From an uncultured Psychromonas sp. (GTDB lineage: Bacteria > Pseudomonadota > Gammaproteobacteria > Enterobacterales > Psychromonadaceae): 64,000 nt of DNA. Positions 53,557 through 62,423 of this stretch are shown in pieces; within the stretch, counting starts at the first letter, position 1; each line of letters begins with the position of its first letter. Made by a program: the position numbers and the translations under genes. The stretch spans positions 1 through 64,000 of the forward strand of contig NZ_CANLFB010000022.1 of the NCBI RefSeq assembly GCF_947489755.1, read 5' to 3'. The notes under the pieces were generated by a model that saw only the letters and a list, made by a program, of their open reading frames with translations, was not told the origin of the DNA and ran no database searches.

Positions 53557-53604
53557 CTTTTCAGCATAATTATTAGTGTAGTTTTCAGCACAGCTATTAA
53601 TGTA
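53556..53604 (+). repeat. diverged ~25-bp tandem duplication after the isomerase stop
   Basis: GCTTTTCAGCATAATTATTA (and on to 53580) and GTTTTCAGCACAGCTATTAA (53581-53604) are imperfect copies that start at the last base of the stop codon. A further partial echo (GTTTTATTAGTAG) follows. Confidence 0.6.
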
Positions 53605-53694
53605 GTTTTATTAGTAGTGTTTTATTAACGCTATTTTAATTAGTATCGGTTTTCACCTGATTGTTTGTTCTTGTTAATTTTAATGACATAGCTC

Positions 53695-53745
53695 AAAGCC
53701 GATATGCTAATGCAAATTATGCAGTAGCGTGTCGGCTTTATTTAT
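53695..53745. terminator. terminator between convergent isomerase and RpiR genes
   Basis: AAAGCCGA (53695-53702) pairs with TCGGCTTT (53732-53739), with inner pairing GCTAATGCA/TGCAGTAGC. T-rich TTTATTTATT follows on the + strand, and the hairpin touches the RpiR stop. Confidence 0.75.
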
Positions 53746-54578
53746 TGATGTGTATTTTCTTGTTTAAACGCTAACGCAACGGCTAAAGATTGTACTAAAC
53801 ATAACGAAGCTGATTGAGATCTAAATTCATCTACTTTCCCTTCATTTACGACAAAACAGACGTCACTATAATCCGCTAGTGGACTAATTTGACTGTCAGT
53901 AATAATGATTTGCTGCGCGCCTGCTTTGGCTGCTACTTCACTCAGCATGACGGTTTCTTCTGCATATGGACTAAAGCTAATCGAGAGGACAAGATCATTT
54001 TTGCTGACCATCGATAACTGTTCACTAAACATACCGCCTAACCCATCGATTAAAAATGCACGACGCTCTGCATGGCGTAATGCATAGGTTAGATAAGTTG
54101 CGATACTGAAAGATCGCCTCAAGCCAATAATATAAATATTGTCAGCCTTACTAAGCATATCAACGGCCATTTCTAGTTGCAGTTGTGATGTTTGAGTTGC
54201 TAATTGATGCATTGCTTGAGAGTTCACTTGCGCAAACTGTTGTAAAATATGTAATGGTTTACCGCGACCGGTCTGCTCGGGTTCATGTTCTTTCAATAAT
54301 CTAGCGCGATCGGTATAACTTGCTGTTTCTTCGATTAAGTCTCTTCTAAACAACTGTTTTATTTCATTAAATCCACTGAACTCAAAGGCTTTTGCAAAGC
54401 GAATTAAAGTAGAAGGCGGTACATCAGCTTGTCTCGCGATGACGGCTATCGTATCAAAAGCTAAGCTGTTGTTATTGTCTAAAACATAAGATGCGACTTG
54501 TTGTAGTCGTTTACTCAAATCATTATAGCGAAAACGAATTTGCTGCTGTAGTTGGATAATATTAGTGGCTACTGACAT
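53742..54578 (-). CDS. RpiR/MurR-family regulator of inositol use (IolR-like)
   Basis: 278 residues. The N-terminal HTH_6 domain (about 1-78) has LAFDTIAVIARQADVPPSTL and IRFAKAFEFSGFNEIKQLFR. The C-terminal SIS sugar-phosphate-binding domain (about 125-260) has NIYIIGLRRSFSIATYLTYA and LVLSISFSPYAEETV. It diverges from iolC, and operator-like TGAAA-N6-TTTCA sites lie before iolC and before the sugar-binding protein gene. It therefore probably represses inositol uptake and breakdown until an inositol-derived phosphate binds. Confidence 0.87.
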   Translation of the reverse strand: MSVATNIIQLQQQIRFRYNDLSKRLQQVASYVLDNNNSLAFDTIAVIARQADVPPSTLIRFAKAFEFSGFNEIKQLFRRDLIEETASYTDRARLLKEHEPEQTGRGKPLHILQQFAQVNSQAMHQLATQTSQLQLEMAVDMLSKADNIYIIGLRRSFSIATYLTYALRHAERRAFLIDGLGGMFSEQLSMVSKNDLVLSISFSPYAEETVMLSEVAAKAGAQQIIITDSQISPLADYSDVCFVVNEGKVDEFRSQSASLCLVQSLAVALAFKQENTHQ

Positions 54579-54693
54579 CTTACTTTCCTTTGTTTCACTT
54601 TATTAACATTCATTTCATATTGGCGTATTCATTAACCTAATTATTCACCTGATTATAGGGATAATGAGCCCAGATACCTAGAGGATGAATATA

Positions 54694-54893
54694 TTATTTC
54701 AATTTTCATGCTAAATGAAATAAATAGTTCACTTTTATTTTTAAAGGTTTTTCTTTGTTATCGCCTTGTTATTGCTGGTTTTTGGTTGTTTATTTTTATG
54801 GTTTATATAGCTAATTTAAATGTACATCACATTTTCTTTAACTAGAATGAAATAAAGTTTTCATTTTCATTGAAAATGAAACGTTTATTTCAT
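54694..54893. promoter_or_regulatory. iol operators: TGAAA-N6-TTTCA sites and a 47-bp palindrome
   Basis: TGAAATAAATAGTTCA (54716-54731, one mismatch), TGAAATAAAGTTTTCA (54848-54863) and TGAAACGTTTATTTCA (54877-54892) share one pattern. The last two form the ends of a near-perfect 47-bp palindrome (54847-54893, centre 54870). TTATTTCA/TGAAATAA arms also bracket 54694-54723. The remainder of the 54579-55011 gap shows nothing else. Confidence 0.75.
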
Positions 54894-55011
54894 ATGATGC
54901 TTTCATGGTTAAGAAAAGAACATATTTTGAGTCACTAACAGCAGGGCCGCTGATTTTTATTATCAATATGTTAGTGAATTAAAAAGTTGAAAAATAATGG
55001 AGCACAACATA

Positions 55012-56949
55012 ATGCAAGCTAAAAACAAGAAACTTGATCTAATTTGTATGGGACGTGTAGCCGTCGATTTTTATGGCCAGCAAATTGGTGCTCGGCTTGA
55101 AGATATGGGGTCATTTTCAAAATACTTAGGCGGCTCATCAGGTAATGTTGCTTATGGTACTGCTCGACAAGGTTTGAAGTCTTCAATGCTAGCGCGTGTT
55201 GGTGATGAACATATGGGACGATTTTTAAAAGAAGAACTAGATATTGTGGGAGTCGATACTAGTTACCTGATTAAAGATAAAGAACGATTAACCGCATTAG
55301 TAGTATTAGGTATTAAAGACACTGAAACTTTTCCATTGATTTTCTACCGTGATAATTGTGCAGACATGGCGATCACCGCTGAAGATGTCAATGAAGAATA
55401 TATTGCTTCGGCGCGTTGTTTGGCGATCACTGGCACTCACTTATCTAATCCTCAAACGAGAGAAGCGGTACTCACTGCATTAAAATATGCCCGTCGACAT
55501 GGTGTGAAGACCGCACTCGATATCGATTATCGTCCTATTTTATGGGGGCTGACTTCTTTAGGGGATGGTGAAACACGCTTTATCGCCTCAGACCCTGTAA
55601 CGGAGCAACTTAAAGAGGTGCTGCATTTATTTGATTTAGTGGTGGGAACAGAAGAAGAGTTCCATATTGCAGGTGGTTCAACCGATACATTGTCAGCTCT
55701 TCGTCATGTTCGTGAAGTGAGTCAAGCAGAATTGGTATGTAAACGCGGTCCGTTAGGCTGTTCTGTTTTTTCCGATAGCATCCCGAATTCACTTGATCAA
55801 GGCATCACCATTGAAGGTGTACGCGTTGATGTGTTAAATGTGCTGGGTGCTGGCGATGCCTTTATGTCTGGCTTATTACGTGGTTATTTAAATGGTGAAG
55901 GTTGGGAGAAATCATGTGCCTATGCAAATGCATGTGGAGCGTTAGTGGTATCTCGTCATGGTTGTGCCCCTGCTATGCCTTCAAAAGAAGAGCTAGATAA
56001 CTACTTAAGTCGAGCGGGTCAAGTACCTCGCCCAGATTTAGATCCTGAATTAAATCATTTACATCGTGTGACAACGCGCAGAAAGCAATGGGATGATTTG
56101 TGTATTTTAGCCTTTGACCATCGTAGTCAGTTAGTTGAGATGGCAGAGGAGTTCGGTACGGATCTTGGGCGAATTCCACTCTTAAAAGAATTGATTTTTA
56201 ATGCCAGCCAAGCGGTTTCAAAAGAGCTTAATTTAATCGGTAAAACAGGCATATTATGCGATAGCCGTTTCGGACAATCAGTGCTCAATCAAGCCACTGG
56301 AAACGATTGTTGGATTGCCCGTCCGATAGAGCAACCCGGATCTCGCCCTTTATTATTAGAGCATGGCAATATTGGTTCACAGTTAGTCACTTGGCCGTTA
56401 GAGCATATTGTTAAATGTTTAGTGTTTTGTCATCCAGATGACGACCCTGCAATGCAAGCGGCACAAGAAAAAACCATTAAAGAAGTGTACGAAGCGTGTT
56501 GTCTGTCCGGGCATGAGTTGCTTTTAGAAGTGATTTTACCGAAAGAGCTCCCTCATAGTGATGTGCATTATGTTCAATTATTAGCACGTTTCTATAGTTT
56601 GAATATCAAACCCGATTGGTGGAAATTACCGCCACTAAATAGCATTTCATGGGTGCAAGTGAGTACCTTAATTGAAGCGAATGATCCGCATTGTCGTGGT
56701 GTTGTATTACTCGGATTAAATGCACCTGCTGAGCAATTAAAAGAAGGTTTTAATGTAGCGTCAACATGCAAATGGGTAAAAGGTTTTGCTGTAGGAAGAA
56801 CCATATTTTCTGAGCCATCGCGTCTATGGTTAGCCAATAAAATTGATGATGACATGCTAATTCAACAAATTAAAAGTAATTACTGCAACATGATTCAATT
56901 TTGGCAGCAGCGTAGCTTAGCAAAAAAGCAGTTAAGTAAGGCCGTTTAA
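55012..56949 (+). CDS. iolC: 5-dehydro-2-deoxygluconokinase fused to DUF2090 (IolC-type bifunctional)
   Basis: 645 residues from the ATG at 55012, which has GGAG nine bases upstream; an ATG at 54997 overlaps that site. Residues about 1-320 are a PfkB-family kinase (DLICMGRVAVDFYGQQIG, GGSSGNVAYGTARQG, NVLGAGDAFMSGLLRG) that phosphorylates 5-dehydro-2-deoxy-D-gluconate. Residues about 345-640 are DUF2090, an aldolase-like domain (CILAFDHRSQLVEMAEEFG, ending KGFAVGRTIFSEPSRLW) thought to cleave the phosphorylated product as IolJ does. This two-in-one form is known in proteobacteria. It is first in the inositol gene set. Confidence 0.92.
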   Translation: MQAKNKKLDLICMGRVAVDFYGQQIGARLEDMGSFSKYLGGSSGNVAYGTARQGLKSSMLARVGDEHMGRFLKEELDIVGVDTSYLIKDKERLTALVVLGIKDTETFPLIFYRDNCADMAITAEDVNEEYIASARCLAITGTHLSNPQTREAVLTALKYARRHGVKTALDIDYRPILWGLTSLGDGETRFIASDPVTEQLKEVLHLFDLVVGTEEEFHIAGGSTDTLSALRHVREVSQAELVCKRGPLGCSVFSDSIPNSLDQGITIEGVRVDVLNVLGAGDAFMSGLLRGYLNGEGWEKSCAYANACGALVVSRHGCAPAMPSKEELDNYLSRAGQVPRPDLDPELNHLHRVTTRRKQWDDLCILAFDHRSQLVEMAEEFGTDLGRIPLLKELIFNASQAVSKELNLIGKTGILCDSRFGQSVLNQATGNDCWIARPIEQPGSRPLLLEHGNIGSQLVTWPLEHIVKCLVFCHPDDDPAMQAAQEKTIKEVYEACCLSGHELLLEVILPKELPHSDVHYVQLLARFYSLNIKPDWWKLPPLNSISWVQVSTLIEANDPHCRGVVLLGLNAPAEQLKEGFNVASTCKWVKGFAVGRTIFSEPSRLWLANKIDDDMLIQQIKSNYCNMIQFWQQRSLAKKQLSKAV

Positions 56950-57084
56950 TAACAATGCTGTTCAACAAAAGAAAAGTCATGCCACAAATAGCGTGTTCAG
57001 CAACTATAAAGTCAATGTTGCCACAGGTACTCATTGTAAGAGTACGCAATATTATTCACCATTAAGTCTGTAAGGAAGTAAGTC

Positions 57085-58593
57085 ATGGAAACCGTTCAAA
57101 ATTTTATTAATGGCCAAATCACTGAAAGTAATAGCCAACGTTTTAGTCCGATATTCAACCCTGCAACGGGTCAACAAACAGGACAAGTGGTATTGAGTGA
57201 CGAATTAGAAACTGCATCTGCCATTACAGCGGCTGAACTTGCTTTTCCTCGCTGGGCAAAAACATCGCCATTAAAGCGCTCACGTGTGATGTTTGCTTTC
57301 AAAGCCTTATTGGAAGCGAATAAAGATACATTAGCGCGCTTAATTTCCAATGAACACGGTAAGGTTTTTTCGGATGCCATTGGCGAAATTACACGTGGAT
57401 TAGAAGTGGTCGAATATGCTTGTGGTATTCCTCATCTACAAAAAGGTGAACATTCAGCGAATGTCGGCACAGGTGTAGACAGTCACTCATTGATGCAACC
57501 GTTAGGGGTTTGTGTCGGTATAACGCCTTTTAACTTCCCTGCGATGGTACCAATGTGGATGTTTCCTATTGCTATCGCAACGGGCAATACTTTTGTGCTT
57601 AAACCTTCAGAGAAAGATCCTTCTTTAGCATTACAACTTGCAGCAATGCTCAAAGAAGCAGGGTTACCTGACGGGGTATTTAATGTTGTTAATGGTGATA
57701 AACAGGCTGTTGATGTGTTACTGACAGACGCTCGTGTACAAGCGGTTAGCTTTGTTGGCTCAACGCCAATTGCTGAATATATTTATACCACTGCCTCTGA
57801 ACATGGCAAACGTTGCCAAGCATTAGGCGGTGCTAAAAATCATTGCTTATTGATGCCAGACGCCGATCTTGAGTTAGCGACGAATGCGATTATAGGGGCG
57901 GCTTATGGATCTGCTGGTGAGCGCTGTATGGCATTATCTGTTGTTGTGGCGGTGGGGGATGAAACAGCTGATCAACTGATTGATAAACTAAAAATACAAA
58001 TGCAAGCAATGCGAGTTGGGCCAGGGATCGTTGACGGCATAGAGAACGATATGGGACCTGTTATTACAGCTCAACATAAAGCTAAAATTTGCGACTTTAT
58101 TCGAGAAGGTGAGCAACAAGGCGCTTCATTATTAGTCGATGGCCGTTCATTAACCATTGATGGTCATGAAGCAGGGTACTTTGTAGGCCCTACCTTATTT
58201 GACAATGTGTCACCAGAGATGACGATTTACCAAGAAGAAATTTTCGGTCCTGTCTTAGCTATTGTGAGAGTACCAAACTACCAAACTGCTCTTGAGTTAA
58301 TTAACCGAAATGAATACGGCAATGGTACCGCCATCTTTACACGCGACGGTGAAACAGCGCGCGAATTCAGTGAGAATGTCTTAGCGGGGATGGTGGGCGT
58401 TAACGTACCGATTCCAGTACCGATGGCTTTTCATAGTTTTGGTGGATGGAAGCGTTCAATCTTTGGTCCACTAAATGTACATGGTAGTGATGGTGTGCGT
58501 TTTTATACCCGCATGAAAACCGTCACTAGTCGTTGGCCTGCAAGCGTGCGTTTAGAAGAACATGGAAGCAGTTTTACCATGCCAACCATGTAG
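57085..58593 (+). CDS. iolA: methylmalonate-semialdehyde/malonate-semialdehyde dehydrogenase (CoA-acylating)
   Basis: 502 residues. An aldehyde dehydrogenase that converts malonate semialdehyde, the last inositol intermediate, to acetyl-CoA and CO2 with NAD and CoA. Family features are ITPFNFPAMVPMWMFPIAIA, SFVGSTPIAEYIY, ALGGAKNHCLLMPDAD and the catalytic Cys281 in GSAGERCMALS. AAGGA precedes the ATG. It lies 135 bases after iolC, and a strong terminator follows. Confidence 0.93.
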   Translation: METVQNFINGQITESNSQRFSPIFNPATGQQTGQVVLSDELETASAITAAELAFPRWAKTSPLKRSRVMFAFKALLEANKDTLARLISNEHGKVFSDAIGEITRGLEVVEYACGIPHLQKGEHSANVGTGVDSHSLMQPLGVCVGITPFNFPAMVPMWMFPIAIATGNTFVLKPSEKDPSLALQLAAMLKEAGLPDGVFNVVNGDKQAVDVLLTDARVQAVSFVGSTPIAEYIYTTASEHGKRCQALGGAKNHCLLMPDADLELATNAIIGAAYGSAGERCMALSVVVAVGDETADQLIDKLKIQMQAMRVGPGIVDGIENDMGPVITAQHKAKICDFIREGEQQGASLLVDGRSLTIDGHEAGYFVGPTLFDNVSPEMTIYQEEIFGPVLAIVRVPNYQTALELINRNEYGNGTAIFTRDGETAREFSENVLAGMVGVNVPIPVPMAFHSFGGWKRSIFGPLNVHGSDGVRFYTRMKTVTSRWPASVRLEEHGSSFTMPTM

Positions 58594-58650
58594 GCGCTTA
58601 TAAACAAAATACGATCATAACTTAAAGTAAAAAGAGCATATGTCCCCATT

Positions 58651-58688
58651 GCAGGTCTTTAATAAAAATTATTGAGACCTGCTTTTTT
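58651..58688 (+). terminator. terminator after iolA
   Basis: GCAGGTCT (58651-58658) pairs with AGACCTGC (58675-58682), an A/T-rich inner stem extends it, and six T follow. Confidence 0.9.
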
Positions 58689-58733
58689 ATATCTTTTAAA
58701 TCTTATTCTTGAAGTTTAAAACAGGCTGTCATT

Positions 58734-59489
58734 ATGATGATTGTTTCCGATCCTTGGTTTTACGCAACGGCTATTCCAGCGGTGTTCATCTATGGCATAG
58801 GCAAAGGTGGATTAGGCGGCGCATTAGGTATTATTGCTGTGCCTTTAATGGCGATGACTATTGAACCGACACAAGCTGCTGCTATTTTATTACCTATCTT
58901 ATGTGTGATGGATTTTTTTGCCGTTAAACAACATTATCGTCATGCTGATCGTAAAATATTAAAACGCATGTTACCCGGTGCAATTCTAGGTGTTGCATTA
59001 GCTGGGGTATTTTTAAGTGTGATATCAGAACCTGGTTTAAAATTAGTGATTGGCGGTCTTTCATTAGCATTTTGTTTACAGTATGTGCTCATGAAAGGTA
59101 AAAATAAAACGAAGGGAAACCTTATTAGTGCTTGGTTTTGGAGCGTTATGAGTGGTTTTTCTAGTACCGCATTACATGCTGGTGGCGGGCCAGCAAGTAT
59201 TTACTTATTGCCATTAAAGTTAGACAAAGTCGTATTGATTGCCAGTATGGCGGTGTTATTTGCTATTGTTAACTTATTTAAACTCATTCCTTATACCTTA
59301 CTGGGTGAGTTTGACCATACTAATTTAATGACGTCACTGATATTAATGCCATTAGCACCGGTTGGCGTGAAAATAGGCGTTTGGTTGCTGCATCGAGCAA
59401 GCCAAGCCTTGGTATATCGTTTGTGTTATATCTTTTTATTTCTATCTGGGAGTAAACTATTTTGGGATGGAGGCTATGCTTTATTTTAA
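58734..59489 (+). CDS. TauE/SafE family permease in the inositol locus
   Basis: 251 residues with about eight membrane segments. The signature GIGKGGLGGALGIIAVPLMA recurs in the second half as GGPASIYLLPLKLDKVV. It begins ATGATGATT, without a strong ribosome site. A terminator separates it from iolA. Lying between iolA and the sugar ABC genes, it may export or import a small acid linked to the pathway, or simply be a neighbour. It is the second TauE-type gene in the window; the two are only distantly alike. Confidence 0.8.
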   Translation: MMIVSDPWFYATAIPAVFIYGIGKGGLGGALGIIAVPLMAMTIEPTQAAAILLPILCVMDFFAVKQHYRHADRKILKRMLPGAILGVALAGVFLSVISEPGLKLVIGGLSLAFCLQYVLMKGKNKTKGNLISAWFWSVMSGFSSTALHAGGGPASIYLLPLKLDKVVLIASMAVLFAIVNLFKLIPYTLLGEFDHTNLMTSLILMPLAPVGVKIGVWLLHRASQALVYRLCYIFLFLSGSKLFWDGGYALF

Positions 59490-59580
59490 TTAAATCTTAT
59501 TAAGTCGCTGTTGTTATCTTTTCTTCTCCTCATTTAAACTAACTTTATGCTAGCTATTTTATTCACCACTTTTAGCTTCC

Positions 59581-59643
59581 TCAAATATCAAATATCAAAT
59601 ATCAAATATCAAATATCAAATATCAAATATCAAATATCAAATA
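59581..59643. repeat. heptanucleotide tandem repeat, 9 copies
   Basis: TCAAATA is repeated nine times without error over 63 bases, about 90 bases after the TauE stop and in non-coding DNA. Confidence 0.97.
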
Positions 59644-59712
59644 CTAATTCTCTATTACCTTTATTTCATTCCACTCAATAATTGGGAATGGAATTCTGTC
59701 TATTTTAAAGGC

Positions 59713-59748
59713 TTTTAACCCTGCTTTAGTGGGTTAAAAACGTTTTAT
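59713..59748 (+). terminator. probable terminator, TTTTAACCC/GGGTTAAAA
   Basis: A 9-bp stem with a nine-base loop, then ACGTTTTATT. A smaller hairpin (CATTCC/GGAATG) lies just before it near 59668-59692. It may end the TauE transcript. Confidence 0.55.
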
Positions 59749-60242
59749 TATGCACGACACTATTTTTGTCTTTTGAATTAATTTAATAATATAAATGAAT
59801 TAAAGTTTAGTTTTTAATTCTTATTATGAAAATATTTTTCTATTATTGGCTCGCGTAGATAAAAGAAGCCTCTAAAATGTGAGCTTGTTAATGTATTTAA
59901 AGTAATTTGAGTTTTTATGGATATATGACGTAATTTGATTGGTTTTTGTTCATATTTAGGGGCTAAACAAGGTTTTTTGATAAGAATCATCATTTAAATC
60001 CGACTTGGTTAACATTTATATAACAAGCTTCTTTTAAGCTATAGCTTAACTAGATTTGAAAGATTAGTATTAAATTTCTTTTAATTGAAAATAATTTTTC
60101 ATTTTTATTTAAATTAAAAGTTTACGGAAACTAGTTATATTCGAAAGGAAAAATTGCTGCTAATAATTAATTTAGAATGTTGTTCTTGAAATTATTAGAA
60201 GCGATCATTTCTAATCTAAAAGTACTATCAAGGAGAGTTTTG
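59749..60242. promoter_or_regulatory. leader of the inositol ABC operon with IolR-type operator
   Basis: About 490 non-coding A/T-rich bases. TGAAAATAATTTTTCA at 60086-60101 fits TGAAA-N6-TTTCA, the same pattern as the sites before iolC, and lies about 140 bases before the binding-protein start. AAGGAGAG is the ribosome site at 60230-60237. Nothing else is recognised. Confidence 0.6.
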
Positions 60243-61187
60243 ATGAAGAAGTTTAAATTATTAACAGCGGCTATATTCTCGATGGCAATTGCTGCGCCAT
60301 TGGTTTCTATGTCTGCTGTTGCAGAACGTTATGTGTTGATCAGTCATGCCCCAGATTCTGATAGTTGGTGGAATACGGTTAAAAACGGAATGACATTAGC
60401 GGGTAAACAAATGGATGTGACCGTTGAATACCGTAACCCACCAACAGGTGATCTTGCGGATATGGCGCGTATCATACAACAAGCTGCGGCTTCTAAACCC
60501 GATGGCATCATTACAACTCTTGCTGATTTTGATGTACTGAGTGGGCCAATTAGAAGTGCGGTTGACCAAGGCATTAACGTTATTATTATGAATTCAGGTA
60601 CACCTAAACAAGCACGTGATGTAGGTGCATTGATGTTCGTAGGACAACCTGAGTACGATGCTGGTTTTGCTGCAGGTCAACGTGCTGAAAAAGATGGCAT
60701 TAAATCTTTCGTTTGTGTAAATCATGCAATATCTAATGCAGTTGTTGCTGAACGTTGTCGTGGTTTTGCTGATGGCTTAGGCGTAGATCTTGGTAATTCA
60801 ATGTTAGACAGTGGACAAGATCCTGCAGAAATTAAAAATCGTGTATTAGCTTACTTAAGTGCAAATCCTAAAACAGAAGCAATATTAACCTTAGGTCCAA
60901 CATCTGCTGATCCAACGCTATTAGCATTACAAGAGAATGGTTTAGCAGGCGATATTTACTTCGGTACATTTGACCTTGGTGAAAACATCGTTAAAGGCAT
61001 TAAATCGGGTGTTATTAACTGGGCTATCGATCAACAACCCTTCCTACAAGCTTACTTACCTATTGTTATCTTAGCGAATTACGACCGATTTGGTGTATTA
61101 CCAGGCAATAACATTAACTCTGGACCTGGTTTTGTAACGAAAGAAGGTTTAGAGCTCGTTGAAAAATATGCAGGAGAGTATCGTTAA
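60243..61187 (+). CDS. sugar (probably myo-inositol) ABC transporter substrate-binding protein
   Basis: 314 residues from the ATG at 60243 with AAGGAGAG upstream; a longer frame starts at 60177 without a ribosome site. A Sec signal peptide (MKKFKLLTAAIFSMAIAAPL, cleavage near AVA-ERY) leads to a Peripla_BP_4 fold of the ribose/inositol-binding type (RYVLISHAPDSDSWWNTVKN, then FVCVNHAISNAVVAERCRGF). It is the first gene of the importer, controlled by the TGAAA-N6-TTTCA site. The inositol ligand is inferred from the adjacent iol genes. Confidence 0.86.
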   Translation: MKKFKLLTAAIFSMAIAAPLVSMSAVAERYVLISHAPDSDSWWNTVKNGMTLAGKQMDVTVEYRNPPTGDLADMARIIQQAAASKPDGIITTLADFDVLSGPIRSAVDQGINVIIMNSGTPKQARDVGALMFVGQPEYDAGFAAGQRAEKDGIKSFVCVNHAISNAVVAERCRGFADGLGVDLGNSMLDSGQDPAEIKNRVLAYLSANPKTEAILTLGPTSADPTLLALQENGLAGDIYFGTFDLGENIVKGIKSGVINWAIDQQPFLQAYLPIVILANYDRFGVLPGNNINSGPGFVTKEGLELVEKYAGEYR

Positions 61188-61214
61188 ACTTTAATCTACT
61201 ATTTTAATTAATTT

Positions 61215-61242
61215 GGCCGGCGCCCTTTTAGGGGCGGCCTTT
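61215..61242 (+). other. intercistronic G/C-rich hairpin
   Basis: GGCC and CCCT arms pair with AGGG and GGCC (two single-base bulges), then TTTC. It lies between the receptor and permease genes and probably stabilises the receptor mRNA or lowers downstream expression, a common design in ABC operons. Confidence 0.7.
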
Positions 61243-61285
61243 CAACCTCAGCAATATTCTTAATTTTAAAATTTAGAGGTCTAAG

Positions 61286-62422
61286 ATGACAGAAACTACT
61301 TCAACCCCACCAGTAAAAACCGATAAGCCGGATGAACGCGTTAAAACAAGATCGAGTTTTCGAGAAGCGCTAATCAGACCTGAATTAGGCGGCATTTGTG
61401 GCACGATCTTAGTGTTTACTTTCTTTTTATTAACCGCCAGTGACTCAGGCATGTTTTCTGCCTCTGGTGTGATGAACTGGTCTATTGTTTCTTCACAATT
61501 TATTATTATCGCCGTCGGTGCATGTTTATTGATGATTGCAGGAGAATTCGATTTATCAGTCGGTTCAATGATTGGGTTTAGTGGGATGTCAATTGCCTTA
61601 CTCTCGGTCGTATTTGGCTTGCCGATGTGGGTGGCTATTATCGCAACGTTCATTTTATGCATGGGAATCGGTGCATTAAGTGGTTGGTTAGTCATTAAAA
61701 CAGGCCTACCTAGTTTCATCGTCACGTTAGCTTTCTTATTTATTCTTCGTGGTTTAACTATCTTTGCTGCAATTTCTACCACCAATAAAACTATCGTCGG
61801 TGGCATTAAAGATGCTGCGGAAGGGGATTGGCTTGCACCTGTGTTTGGCGGGAAAGTATTCACCGGTTTATTCCAATGGTTAGGTGATAACGGTTGGATT
61901 GAGACGTTTGAACGAGGTTTCAAAAAAGGTCAGCCAGTGGTTGATGGTATCCCAATGTTAATGGTATGGGCTGTCATTCTGCTTATATTCGGTCATTGGT
62001 TACTCACTAAAACAAAATTTGGTAACTGGATCTTCGCTTCTGGCGGTAACGCTCAAGCGGCTACTTATGTTGGTGTACCCGTTAACCGCGTTAAGATCTT
62101 AATGTTCATGTTTACTGCTTTCTGTGCATGTGTTTTCGCTACATCACAGGTGATTGAATTTGGTTCTGCAGGGGCTGACCGTGGTTTATTAAAAGAGTTT
62201 GAAGCCATTATTTCAGTGGTTATCGGTGGTGCGTTATTAACCGGTGGTTACGGCTCGGTTATCGGTGCCGCATTAGGGGCGATTATCTTTGGTGTTGTAC
62301 AACAAGGTTTATTCTTTGCGGGTGTAGAGAGCTCTTTATTCAGAGTGTTTTTAGGTGCCATACTATTATTCGCAGTAATTCTTAATACATACATACGTCG
62401 TATGATCACAGGGGAGAAATAA
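61286..62422 (+). CDS. sugar ABC transporter permease (RbsC/BPD_transp_2 family)
   Basis: 378 residues with about ten membrane segments after a 30-residue polar start. The family stretches are [20 protein letters not shown] and the C-terminal [25 protein letters not shown] lies before the ATG. It ends one base before the ATPase gene. It should form the channel of the inositol importer as a homodimer. Confidence 0.9.
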   Translation: MTETTSTPPVKTDKPDERVKTRSSFREALIRPELGGICGTILVFTFFLLTASDSGMFSASGVMNWSIVSSQFIIIAVGACLLMIAGEFDLSVGSMIGFSGMSIALLSVVFGLPMWVAIIATFILCMGIGALSGWLVIKTGLPSFIVTLAFLFILRGLTIFAAISTTNKTIVGGIKDAAEGDWLAPVFGGKVFTGLFQWLGDNGWIETFERGFKKGQPVVDGIPMLMVWAVILLIFGHWLLTKTKFGNWIFASGGNAQAATYVGVPVNRVKILMFMFTAFCACVFATSQVIEFGSAGADRGLLKEFEAIISVVIGGALLTGGYGSVIGAALGAIIFGVVQQGLFFAGVESSLFRVFLGAILLFAVILNTYIRRMITGEK

Positions 62423-62423
62423 C

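Noticed and set aside
59581-59643. Possible CRISPR array
   Set aside because: The units are 7 bp with no spacers and no cas genes are present; it is a simple tandem repeat. The same holds for 25057-25092.
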